DNA of 8,244 nt from Actinomycetales bacterium (lineage in GTDB: Bacteria; Actinomycetota; Actinomycetes; Actinomycetales; Cellulomonadaceae). Shown here one piece after another: positions 1 through 6,610 of the stretch. The notes below the pieces were generated by a model that made no database searches, was not told where the DNA came from, and saw nothing but the letters and a program-made list of their open reading frames with translations. The stretch covers positions 1-8,244 of the forward strand of contig JAATES010000308.1 in assembly GCA_015655615.1 (NCBI GenBank), in the 5' to 3' direction. How positions within the stretch are numbered: the stretch's first letter is position 1; every line of letters starts with the position of its first letter. The translations under genes were made by a program, and so were the position numbers.

Positions 1-134
1 CGCTGGAGAAGCACAAGGAGGGCACGAAGCGCATGAAGACGATCGGGCGCGTGGACGTACCTCAAGAGGCCTTCATCGCCGCGCTGTCCTCCGACGGCGG
101 CGGCAAGGACGCGAAGGACTCCAAGCGGAAGTGA
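1..134 (+). CDS. lepA: Elongation factor 4 (LepA), C-terminal end only
   Basis: Only the last 43 codons are present; the reading frame begins at base 3 and ends with TGA at 132-134. The visible tail contains [19 protein letters not shown], which matches the conserved C-terminus of LepA/EF4, where a basic KRMK-type stretch is followed by GRV-VPQEAF. LepA is a cytoplasmic translational GTPase that acts on the ribosome; its GTPase domains lie upstream of the window. After the conserved block there is a short charged Lys/Asp/Gly tail of variable type. The next gene, hemW, starts 10 bases after the stop, and lepA-hemW adjacency is common in bacteria, which supports the call. The identification rests on a short piece but the motif is distinctive. 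Confidence 0.9.
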   Translation, partial: LEKHKEGTKRMKTIGRVDVPQEAFIAALSSDGGGKDAKDSKRK

Positions 135-144
135 CGGATCACTC

Positions 145-1410
145 GTGACTCCGGCACTTCCGGACGGCGAGGCCGTTCCCCAGGACGGCGCATTGCCCAC
201 GTGGGTGGGCGGGTCCAGTTCCCGCGACTTCGGCGTCTATGTGCATGTCCCGTTCTGCCGGGTGCGGTGCGGCTATTGCGACTTCAACACCTACACCTCC
301 ACGGAGCTGGGTGGCGGCGGGGATCTGGCGTCCTACCGGGCGACCGCGATCAGGGAAGTCGAGCTGGCCGGACGAGTGATGCGGAGCTCCGGCAGGCAGC
401 CGCGCACGGTCAGCACGGTGTTCTTCGGTGGCGGCACTCCGACCATGCTCCCGGGGTCCGACCTGGTCGCGATCCTCGGGGCGATCGATGGCACGTGGGG
501 CCTGGAGCCCGGGGCGGAAGTCACGACGGAGGCGAATCCTGACTCGGTCGATCAAGCGTATCTGGCCACGCTGGCGGCGGCCGGCTTCACCCGGATCTCG
601 TTCGGCATGCAGTCTGCGGTGCCGCATGTGCTGGCGACGCTGGAGCGTACGCACACACCGTCCAGGGTTCCGCTCGTCGTCCGATGGGCTCGGGAGGCCG
701 GCCTGGACGTGTCCGTCGACCTCATCTACGGCACCCCGGGTGAGTCGCTCAGTGATTGGCGGACCAGCGTCGCGGCGGCCTTGGAGACCGGCGCCGACCA
801 TGTCTCGGCCTATGCCCTGGTGATCGAGCCGGGAACGAAGATGGCCGCCCAGGTGCGTCGCGGCGAGATCCCTTTGCCGGACGGCGACGACCAGGCGGAC
901 AAGTATGAGTTGGCCGACGAGATGTTCGCCGCGGCCGGGTTGCACTGGTACGAGGTCAGCAATTGGGCGCGCGAGGTCGGGGGAGAGGTGGCGGCCTGCC
1001 GGCACAACCTGGCGTACTGGAGGGGTCAGGACTGGTGGGGAATCGGACCTGGGTCACACTCCTACCTGGCACCCGGGACCATGGCGCGGACGGGCGATCC
1101 CTCAGGTGTGCGCTGGTGGAATGTGAAGCATCCCCGGGCCTATGCAGCGGCGCTCGCAGCGGGACACAGCCCGGCCGCCGCCCGAGAGCTGCTGACGGCC
1201 GAGCAGGCCCATGTGGAGCAGATCATGCTGCAGGTTCGGCTCGCCGAGGGTCTGGCCGTGGACCGGCTCTCCCGCCCCGCCCGGCTGCGGGTCGCGGGGC
1301 TCGTGGCCGATGGCCTGCTGGAGGGCCGGTCCGCGGTTCAGGGCAGGGTCGTCCTGACGCAACGAGGCCGGCTCCTGGCGGATATGGTCATCGGTGAGCT
1401 GACCGACTGA
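145..1410 (+). CDS. hemW: Radical SAM heme chaperone HemW
   Basis: A 421-residue protein of the HemN/HemW radical SAM family. The CX3CX2C cluster motif is C38-C42-C45 in HVPFCRVRCGYCDFNTYT and would bind a [4Fe-4S] cluster and S-adenosylmethionine. GGGTPTML (residues 95-102) is the glycine-rich SAM-binding motif, and TTEANPDSV follows the usual family pattern. HNLAYW at 287-292 is the HNxxYW heme-binding motif of HemW, and the residue after CxxxCxxCD is Phe rather than the extra Cys of true coproporphyrinogen dehydrogenase (HemN). I therefore call it HemW, a heme-binding protein that delivers heme to targets, and not a heme-synthesis enzyme; many databases still label it HemN. The GTG start at 145 gives the N-terminus TPALPDGEAVPQDGALP, which resembles the usual actinobacterial N-terminus. 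No good ribosome binding site precedes it and lepA stops 10 bases upstream, so translation is probably coupled to lepA. Confidence 0.95.
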   Translation: MTPALPDGEAVPQDGALPTWVGGSSSRDFGVYVHVPFCRVRCGYCDFNTYTSTELGGGGDLASYRATAIREVELAGRVMRSSGRQPRTVSTVFFGGGTPTMLPGSDLVAILGAIDGTWGLEPGAEVTTEANPDSVDQAYLATLAAAGFTRISFGMQSAVPHVLATLERTHTPSRVPLVVRWAREAGLDVSVDLIYGTPGESLSDWRTSVAAALETGADHVSAYALVIEPGTKMAAQVRRGEIPLPDGDDQADKYELADEMFAAAGLHWYEVSNWAREVGGEVAACRHNLAYWRGQDWWGIGPGSHSYLAPGTMARTGDPSGVRWWNVKHPRAYAAALAAGHSPAAARELLTAEQAHVEQIMLQVRLAEGLAVDRLSRPARLRVAGLVADGLLEGRSAVQGRVVLTQRGRLLADMVIGELTD

Positions 1411-1452
1411 GACGGACGGGCGATCGGGACAAGACCGGAGGACGGGGAGGAC

Positions 1453-3420
1453 ATGGCAGTGGAGCGCGCGCATGCGAGCGCCCCCGCGTGGGTATTCGAT
1501 GGTCGCGTCGCCGGTCTGGATGCGCTACGGGCGCTGGCGGTGGTCCTGGTGGTGGTCTATCACCTGTTCCCGTCCGCTCTGCCTGGCGGATTCGTCGGTG
1601 TCGACATCTTCTTCGTGGTCTCGGGGTTCCTGATCACGGGACTGCTGCTTGCCGAACAGCGCCGGTCCGGCCGAATACGCCTCTGGTCATTCTGGCGCAG
1701 GCGCGTCCGCAGGCTCGTTCCCGGCCTGGTGGTCATGCTGATGCTGTGCACGGCTGCGGCCGCGGCCCTGGGTGGCGACCTCCTGGTGGGGATCCGGCGC
1801 CAGCTCGTCGGAGCGCTCACGTTCACCAGCAATTGGCTGAGCATCGCTGCGGGTTCCTCGTATGCACGAGGGTTCTCGCCGGAGCTCTACACCCATACTT
1901 GGTCCCTGGCAGTCGAGGAGCAGTTCTACCTGTGGTGGCCACCGGTCATCGTGGTGATCCTCCTGCTCGCCGCGAGGAGCCGGCGCCGGGCCGCTGTGCT
2001 GCTGGGAGCCACCGCGGGAGCGCTCGCCGTGGCATCGGCCGTCGCGATGGCCCTCATGGCCGGGTGGTCACTCGATCCCACCCGGGTCTATTACGGCACC
2101 GACACGCACCTCTTCGGGTTGATGGCCGGTGCCGGACTCGCCGTGGCGATATCCAGCGACCGGGGCGGTCGGCTCCTCTGGCTGGCCAGGTCCTCAGCCC
2201 GGGCTCGCGCTGCCGCGACCTTCGTGCTGATCCTGTGCGCCGCCGCGCTCTGCCTGCTCGCGGCCGTCCTGCGGTGGGAGTCGGAGTGGACCTATCGCGG
2301 CGGGCTGGTCCTGGTGGCGGCGCTCACGGTCGGCGCCATCGGCGCCCTGCTCGTCCTGCCTGAGAACAGCGAGGCCGCTGAGCGGGGCGCGCTGTCGTGG
2401 GTGGGAACCCATTCCTACGGGCTCTACCTCTATCACTGGCCGCTCTGGGTGCTGGTGCAGGGCGCGTGGCCCGGGTCCGCTGCCTTCGGTCGAGGTGTCG
2501 CCGTCGTGGTCCTCACGATCGTCCTGACCGGGCTGTCATTCCGCTACATCGAACAGCCGATGAGGCGTCAGGGCATCCGTGCCTCCTGGCGGCGAACGCT
2601 GCGGGCGTGGCGACCCTCGGCAGCGGCCCGCACCCCGCAGTCGCTGCGGTTGCGCCGCCGGAGCGTTGTGGTGGGCACCCTCGTGGTGGTGGCCGCTGTC
2701 GGCACGGGGTGGGCAGCCGTCTCCGCTCCGCGGCAGACGGCGTTGCAGCAGCAGCTCGCTGCCGGTCTGATCGCGGCCGACTCCACCGATCCCGATGTTC
2801 TGACGTCAGCTGGAACTGGTGCTGGAACGCCTCCGGTCGTGCCGGTGACTCCGTCGGCCTCGGCTCCGGCCAGCTCGGCTCCGGCCACCTCACCGAAGCC
2901 CGCCGTCACCACTGACGTGCCCACGCCCACCGGACGCAACATCAGCGTCATCGGGGATTCCGTGACGGTGGCTGGAGCGGCCGATCTGAAGTCGTCGCTT
3001 CCCGGCATCGTCATCAGTGCGAAGGTGGGACGTCAGATGGTGGAGGCGCCGGACATCGCCGCGGAGCTTGCCAAGCGCGATCGTCTCCGGTCCTACGTGG
3101 TCATCTCGCTGGTGACCAATTCCACCGTGACGGACCGCACCGTCGACGACCTGCTGGAGGCGATCGGCTCGCACCGCGCGGTCATCCTCGTCACCGGCCA
3201 CGGCGACCGTCCCTGGATCGGCCCCGCCAACAAGGTGCTGCGGCGGGCCGCCAAAGAGCATCCGCAGGTCGTGCTCGCCGATTGGGACGCGGTGGCCTCG
3301 GAACATCCCGCGATGCTCGGACCCGATGGGATACATCCCCGCAGTGGCAACACCAGGCGCTACACGCAGGTGATCGAGGACGCCCTCGCCCAGGCTGCCA
3401 CCGAGGTGTTCGGGCGATGA
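1453..3420 (+). CDS. Membrane O-acyltransferase: acyltransferase-3 domain fused to a C-terminal SGNH domain (OatA/OafA-like)
   Basis: A 655-residue fusion protein. Residues about 20-370 form an acyltransferase-3 (AT3) membrane domain with roughly ten hydrophobic segments. The AT3 signature R-X10-H is R26 to H37, followed by GGFVGVDIFFVVSGFLIT (45-62) and the typical VEEQFYLWWP at about 154-163. A further membrane segment at about 404-425 leads into a low-complexity Ala/Ser/Pro/Thr linker (about 430-492), then an SGNH-type domain (about 497-650). This has GDS with nucleophile S503, the Gly-block residue G526, the Asn-block residue N556, and DGIH with D625 and H628, so the catalytic residues look complete. 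By analogy with OatA and OafB, the AT3 part passes an acyl group across the membrane and the SGNH part transfers it to an envelope polymer (peptidoglycan or a polysaccharide); the substrate cannot be read from the sequence. The start is ATG with GGAGG at 1446-1450 and GGAGGA at 1437-1442. The canonical LGTNG is LVTNS here. Confidence 0.9.
   Translation: MAVERAHASAPAWVFDGRVAGLDALRALAVVLVVVYHLFPSALPGGFVGVDIFFVVSGFLITGLLLAEQRRSGRIRLWSFWRRRVRRLVPGLVVMLMLCTAAAAALGGDLLVGIRRQLVGALTFTSNWLSIAAGSSYARGFSPELYTHTWSLAVEEQFYLWWPPVIVVILLLAARSRRRAAVLLGATAGALAVASAVAMALMAGWSLDPTRVYYGTDTHLFGLMAGAGLAVAISSDRGGRLLWLARSSARARAAATFVLILCAAALCLLAAVLRWESEWTYRGGLVLVAALTVGAIGALLVLPENSEAAERGALSWVGTHSYGLYLYHWPLWVLVQGAWPGSAAFGRGVAVVVLTIVLTGLSFRYIEQPMRRQGIRASWRRTLRAWRPSAAARTPQSLRLRRRSVVVGTLVVVAAVGTGWAAVSAPRQTALQQQLAAGLIAADSTDPDVLTSAGTGAGTPPVVPVTPSASAPASSAPATSPKPAVTTDVPTPTGRNISVIGDSVTVAGAADLKSSLPGIVISAKVGRQMVEAPDIAAELAKRDRLRSYVVISLVTNSTVTDRTVDDLLEAIGSHRAVILVTGHGDRPWIGPANKVLRRAAKEHPQVVLADWDAVASEHPAMLGPDGIHPRSGNTRRYTQVIEDALAQAATEVFGR
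2859..2887 (+). repeat. Short tandem repeat, period 15 bp, in the acyltransferase linker
   Basis: CTCGGCTCCGGCCA occurs exactly at 2859-2872 and again at 2874-2887. The period of 15 bases is five codons, so the repeat keeps frame and encodes consecutive SAPAS and SAPAT units. It lies in the Ala/Ser/Pro/Thr linker between the last membrane segment and the SGNH domain. A shorter repeat, GCTGGAAC at 2809-2816 and 2821-2828 (period 12), encodes AGT units just upstream. Such linkers often vary in length by slippage. Confidence 0.7.
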
Positions 3421-3447
3421 CGACGCGCCGTCTGCCTGCCCGGCGAC

Positions 3448-3461
3448 GCGCGGATCCGCGC
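3448..3461. promoter_or_regulatory. Perfect 14-bp palindrome upstream of the DUF3097 promoter
   Basis: GCGCGGATCCGCGC is its own reverse complement across all 14 bases. It lies in the 55-base gap between the acyltransferase and the DUF3097 gene and ends one base before the TAGGCT box at 3463, so it would occupy the spacer between -35 and -10. It has no loop and no T-run, so it is not a convincing terminator. It could be an operator for a dimeric repressor, or simply a chance feature of GC-rich DNA. Confidence 0.4.
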
Positions 3462-3462
3462 C

Positions 3463-3468
3463 TAGGCT
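3463..3468 (+). promoter_or_regulatory. Predicted -10 box of a leaderless promoter for the DUF3097 gene
   Basis: TAGGCT fits the actinobacterial TANNNT -10 pattern and is followed by 7 bases and then the GTG start codon at 3476. Transcription would begin at or next to the start codon, giving a leaderless mRNA, and no Shine-Dalgarno sequence precedes the GTG. No clear -35 box is visible at 16-18 bases upstream. Confidence 0.6.
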
Positions 3469-3475
3469 CTGCTGG

Positions 3476-4339
3476 GTGAGATACCCCGACGACATCCTCT
3501 CCGGAGGCTCCCCCCACCATCGTGCACGACCGGTGTCCCGTGACCTCACCGCGACTACGGGACTGGTCGTGGAAGAGGTCACCACCGGCTGGGTAGGTGC
3601 GGTCACCAGGGTCGAGAAGTCCGGCGGCATGCACGTCGTGGTCCTGGAGGATCGCCTCGGCAGGACCCGCACTTTCCCCTTGGGCCCAGGATTCTGGGTG
3701 GACGGCCAACCGGTGAGGCTCGTGCCCGCGGTCAGGTCGGCTCCGCAGCCGCCTGCGCGCACGGCCTCGGGGTCCCGCGCGGTCGTCGGTGCCCGGGCCC
3801 GAATCGCCCGGGCCAGCCGGATCTTCGTGGAAGGCAAGCACGACGCTGAGCTCGTGGAGAAGATCTGGGGCGACGATCTTCGGGTCGAGGGCGTCGTCGT
3901 CGAACTCCTCGAAGGCGTCGATCACCTGGCGGAGGCGCTCACCGACTACGCACCCTCCCGGGAGGCCAGAGCCGGAGTGCTGGTGGACCACCTGGTACCG
4001 GGATCGAAGGAACAGCGTCTGGTGGCGGAGGTCGCACGCCACCACGATCCGCAGACGGTCCTGATCGTGGGCCATCCGTACGTGGATGTCTGGCAGTCCG
4101 TGCGTCCGCAGCGGCTCGGCCTCGACTCCTGGCCTACGGTCCCGCGGTCAGTGGAGTGGAAACGCGGGGTGCTGGCGCATCTGGGCTGGCCGGATCGGAC
4201 CCAGGCGGATGTCGCACAGGGTTGGGCCCGGATTCTCGGCACAGTGACGACTTACGCCGATGTGGAGCCCGCGCTCCTGGGCCGGGTCGAGGAGTTGATA
4301 GATTTCGTGACCGCAACGCCACCCGGGGACAGGTCGTAG
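3476..4339 (+). CDS. DUF3097 family protein, function unknown, possibly TOPRIM-like
   Basis: A 287-residue protein that I recognise as DUF3097, an actinobacterial family of unknown function. Family hallmarks are the RYPDDIL start, GLVVEE, VVLEDRLGRTRTFPLGPGF in the N-terminal part (about 28-75), GARARIARASRIFVEGKHD, the block GVLVDHLVPGSKE (167-179), and GHPYVDVWQSV (199-209). No signal peptide or membrane segment is seen, so it should be cytoplasmic. VEGKHD (118-123) followed by an Asp/PG/Lys block resembles the TOPRIM core of RNase M5-type proteins, with E119 and D171 in the right places but Leu173 where a second Asp would be expected; this is an inference. The GTG start is chosen because it follows a leaderless-type promoter and gives the family's RY-D-L N-terminus. 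The stop codon overlaps the hrcA promoter. Position next to hrcA suggests a core housekeeping or stress role but does not show one. Confidence 0.88.
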   Translation: MRYPDDILSGGSPHHRARPVSRDLTATTGLVVEEVTTGWVGAVTRVEKSGGMHVVVLEDRLGRTRTFPLGPGFWVDGQPVRLVPAVRSAPQPPARTASGSRAVVGARARIARASRIFVEGKHDAELVEKIWGDDLRVEGVVVELLEGVDHLAEALTDYAPSREARAGVLVDHLVPGSKEQRLVAEVARHHDPQTVLIVGHPYVDVWQSVRPQRLGLDSWPTVPRSVEWKRGVLAHLGWPDRTQADVAQGWARILGTVTTYADVEPALLGRVEELIDFVTATPPGDRS

Positions 4340-4342
4340 AAT
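4337..4342 (+). promoter_or_regulatory. Predicted -10 box of the hrcA promoter
   Basis: TAGAAT is a strong TANNNT -10 match. Its first three bases are the TAG stop codon of the DUF3097 gene and its last base is the first base of the CIRCE left arm. Transcription would start about 7 bases later, inside CIRCE, so bound HrcA would block RNA polymerase. No convincing -35 box lies 16-18 bases upstream. Confidence 0.65.
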
Positions 4343-4368
4343 TAGCACTCGAAGCAAGGGAGTGCTGG
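4342..4368 (+). promoter_or_regulatory. CIRCE operator (HrcA binding site)
   Basis: The left arm TTAGCACTC (4342-4350) matches the CIRCE consensus exactly. A spacer of exactly nine bases (4351-4359) follows, then the right arm GAGTGCTGG (4360-4368), which matches GAGTGCTAA at seven of nine bases. CIRCE is the operator of the HrcA repressor, and the hrcA start codon is 31 bases downstream, so this site gives autoregulation of the hrcA-dnaJ unit. It may also fold as a hairpin in the 5' untranslated RNA. Confidence 0.95.
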
Positions 4369-4399
4369 AATTCGGGACTGTGCGGACTCAGGAGGTGGG

Positions 4400-5446
4400 A
4401 TGTCGCGCAACGAGGGACGGGCTGGCGGCGGCGACGACCGTCGGCTGGATGTGCTGCGCGCCGTAGTCGAGCACTATGTGGCGACGCGGGATCCGGTGGG
4501 CTCACGGTCCGTGGCCGAGCGCTACCACTTGGGAGTGTCACCCGCGACCATCCGCAATGACATGGCCGTGCTGGAGGAGGAGGGCTACATCACGCAGCCC
4601 CACACCTCGGCGGGGCGCATTCCCACCGACAAGGGCTATCGGCTCTTCGTCGATCAGCTGGCGACGATCAAACCGCTGTCGCCGTCCGAGCGCCGGGCCG
4701 TGGAACGCTTCCTGGGCGGTGCGGTCGATCTCGATGACGTCGTGGCCCGGGCGGGAAGGCTGCTGGCCCAGCTCACGGGACAGGTGGCGGTGGTGCAGTA
4801 TCCGTCACTGCAGCGCTCTGGCCTGCGACATCTGGAGCTGGTGCCGTTGGCTGGCCTGCGTCTGCTGATCGTCATCATCACCGACACGGGCCGCGTCGAG
4901 CAGCGCACCATCGAGCTTGCTGCTCAACCGGATGAGTCGGCCCTGGCCCGGCTGCGCGTGGAGCTGAATGTGGCCGCGGCCGGTCAGCGGCTCACCGACC
5001 TGACCGCGGCATTCGACCAGGCCCTTGCGGCGACGGACCCCCAGCAGCAGGATCTGGCTCGGCGCATCGTGGAACTGGTGCTCGATGCCGTCGCCGCCGA
5101 GCGCGAGGAGCGCATCGTGCTGGCGGGCACCGCCAATCTGGCACAGGTCAACATGCGCTTCGAACACGCGTTGCGACCGGTCCTCGAAGCGCTCGAGGAA
5201 CAAGTGGTGCTGCTCAATCTGTTGACGGAGATGGCAGCGGAGACCAATGCCGTCAGCGTCCGCATCGGGCATGAGACGCAGTTGGACGGATTGGCCGAAG
5301 CGTCGGTGGTGACCACGGGCTATGGCCATGACGGTGACTCGGTCGCCACGATCAGCTCGATTGGACCGACTCGAATGAACTATCCGGCGACCATCGCCGC
5401 CGTGCGTGCGGTGGCACGGTACCTCTCACGGGCCGTGGCATCATGA
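4400..5446 (+). CDS. hrcA: Heat-inducible transcription repressor HrcA
   Basis: A 348-residue protein, the usual length for HrcA. Residues about 14-80 form the winged-helix DNA-binding domain, with the diagnostic stretch from SPATIRNDMAVLEEEGYI (47-64) through QPHTSAGRIPT (66-76) and the GYRLFVD that follows. The rest is the GAF-like and dimerisation region, ending with the conserved VSVRIGHE, VVTTGYG and IGPTRMNYP blocks near the C-terminus. HrcA binds CIRCE and represses class I heat-shock genes; GroEL is known to assist its folding, so misfolded protein lowers repression. The ATG at 4400 has a strong ribosome binding site, AGGAGGT at 4390-4396. The CIRCE site and a -10 box lie directly upstream. 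The dnaJ gene begins 37 bases after the stop with no promoter that I can see between them, so the two genes probably share a transcript. Confidence 0.97.
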   Translation: MSRNEGRAGGGDDRRLDVLRAVVEHYVATRDPVGSRSVAERYHLGVSPATIRNDMAVLEEEGYITQPHTSAGRIPTDKGYRLFVDQLATIKPLSPSERRAVERFLGGAVDLDDVVARAGRLLAQLTGQVAVVQYPSLQRSGLRHLELVPLAGLRLLIVIITDTGRVEQRTIELAAQPDESALARLRVELNVAAAGQRLTDLTAAFDQALAATDPQQQDLARRIVELVLDAVAAEREERIVLAGTANLAQVNMRFEHALRPVLEALEEQVVLLNLLTEMAAETNAVSVRIGHETQLDGLAEASVVTTGYGHDGDSVATISSIGPTRMNYPATIAAVRAVARYLSRAVAS

Positions 5447-5483
5447 CCACCCGACCTCCATCAGGGAACACAGGACCTCACCA

Positions 5484-6602
5484 GTGACTGACTATTACAA
5501 GATTCTCGGTGTGCCGCGGGACGCGACCCCGGAGCAGATCAAGAAGGCATACCGCAAGCTCGCTCGCGAACTGCACCCCGATGTGGCCGGGCAAGGCTCA
5601 GAGGACGCCTTCAAGGAGGTGTCCCGGGCCTACGAGGTGCTCTCGACCCCCCAGAAGCGCGAGCAGTACGATCTCGGGGTCGACCCGACCGCGCCCGGTG
5701 GCGGCGGCGGGAACGGAGCCAATTTCGGCTTCCAGGACATCTTCGAGACCTTCTTCGGCGGGGGACAGCAGCGTCAGGGTCCGATCCCACGCGCTCGGCG
5801 CGGTCAGGATGCCTTGATCCGCGTGGACATCGAGCTCAAGGACGCCGTCTTCGGGGCCCGGCGTGAGATCGCGCTGGACACGGCCATTCTGTGTGACTCA
5901 TGTCAGGGTTCCTGTTGCGCGCCGGGGACGTCGCCGCGCACGTGCGATGTCTGCCATGGTCGCGGCACGGTGCAACGGGTCGCGCGGTCCTTCTTGGGAC
6001 AGGTGATGACGACCGCTCCATGCACCGCCTGCCAGGGCTACGGCACTGTCCTCCCGGAGCCCTGCCCGAACTGCGCAGGGGAGGGCCGCGTGCGTAGCCG
6101 TCGTACTGTGACTGTCGACATCCCGGCGGGAGTCGAGTCCGGTAACCGCGTCCGCCTGTCCGGTCAGGGCGAGGTCGGACCGGCGGGAGGTCCCGCCGGC
6201 GACCTGTACCTGGAAATCCGGGAACGCCATGACGATGTCTTCGAGCGAGAGGGCGACGACCTGCACTGCACCGTGGAATTGCCCATGACCGCGACAGCGC
6301 TCGGCACCGTCGTCGAGCTGGAGACCTTCGACGGGACCCAGGAGGTCGATGTGGCGCCGGGCACGCAGCCGGAGGAGGTGCTCACCCTCAAGGGGCTGGG
6401 CGTCGGCCGGTTGCACGGTGGCTCGCGCGGGGATCTGCATGTGCACGTCCAGGTCGAGGTGGCCACTGACCTGACCCCGGAACAGGTGGAATTGCTCAGA
6501 CAGCTCGCGGTGCTGCGTGGTGAGGAACACCCGCAAGCGCGGGTCCAGGCGGCTCACCCAGGTGTGTTCAGCCGGCTGCGCGAGAAGCTGGCAGGGCGGT
6601 AG
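5484..6602 (+). CDS. dnaJ: Chaperone protein DnaJ (Hsp40, type I; DnaJ2 of actinobacteria)
   Basis: A 372-residue type I Hsp40 that stimulates the ATPase of DnaK (Hsp70) and hands it unfolded substrates. The J domain (about 1-70) has the HPD motif at 31-33. A Gly/Phe-rich region follows (PGGGGGNGANFGFQDIFETFFGGG, split by Ala and Asn residues). The zinc-binding domain starts at C137, with four repeats: CDSCQGSC, CDVCHGRG, CTACQGYG and CPNCAGEG. The C-terminal substrate-binding domains end at about residue 350. In the first repeat the last Gly of CXXCXGXG is Cys144. I chose GTG at 5484 because it gives the conserved MTDYYKILGV N-terminus and has AGGA at 5472-5475; the open frame runs back to 5406 but those 26 codons overlap hrcA and show no homology. 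Actinobacteria usually carry a second dnaJ beside dnaK; the hrcA-linked copy is the one seen here. Confidence 0.96.
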   Translation: MTDYYKILGVPRDATPEQIKKAYRKLARELHPDVAGQGSEDAFKEVSRAYEVLSTPQKREQYDLGVDPTAPGGGGGNGANFGFQDIFETFFGGGQQRQGPIPRARRGQDALIRVDIELKDAVFGARREIALDTAILCDSCQGSCCAPGTSPRTCDVCHGRGTVQRVARSFLGQVMTTAPCTACQGYGTVLPEPCPNCAGEGRVRSRRTVTVDIPAGVESGNRVRLSGQGEVGPAGGPAGDLYLEIRERHDDVFEREGDDLHCTVELPMTATALGTVVELETFDGTQEVDVAPGTQPEEVLTLKGLGVGRLHGGSRGDLHVHVQVEVATDLTPEQVELLRQLAVLRGEEHPQARVQAAHPGVFSRLREKLAGR

Positions 6603-6610
6603 TCGGCAGG

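Noticed and set aside
139..1005. Long open frame on the - strand opposite hemW (288 codons)
   Set aside because: It mirrors the codon structure of hemW, is rich in Arg, Gly and Pro with no recognisable domain, and hemW is certain on the + strand. It is a shadow caused by high GC content.
1383..1388. TATGGT near the end of hemW as a -10 box for the acyltransferase
   Set aside because: It matches TANNNT but has no -35 partner at 16-18 bases; one hexamer is not enough to claim a promoter.
2890..4075. Two long - strand frames opposite the acyltransferase end and the DUF3097 gene (2890-3837 and 3191-4075)
   Set aside because: Both run across the gene boundary on the + strand, show no family motifs, and lie opposite well-supported genes.
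4295..4300. TTGATA as the -35 box of the hrcA promoter
   Set aside because: It is 36 bases from the TAGAAT box, twice the usual spacing.
5406..5483. Upstream extension of dnaJ by 26 codons
   Set aside because: It overlaps the end of hrcA by 41 bases and encodes a sequence unlike any DnaJ N-terminus; GTG at 5484 gives MTDYYKILGV, the family start.
6180..6199. Perfect inverted repeat inside dnaJ, arms CCGGCGGGA and TCCCGCCGG around a GG centre
   Set aside because: It encodes the conserved GGPAGDLY region of DnaJ, where Pro, Ala and Gly codons easily make such a repeat in GC-rich DNA. It has no T-run and is within the gene, so it is not a terminator.
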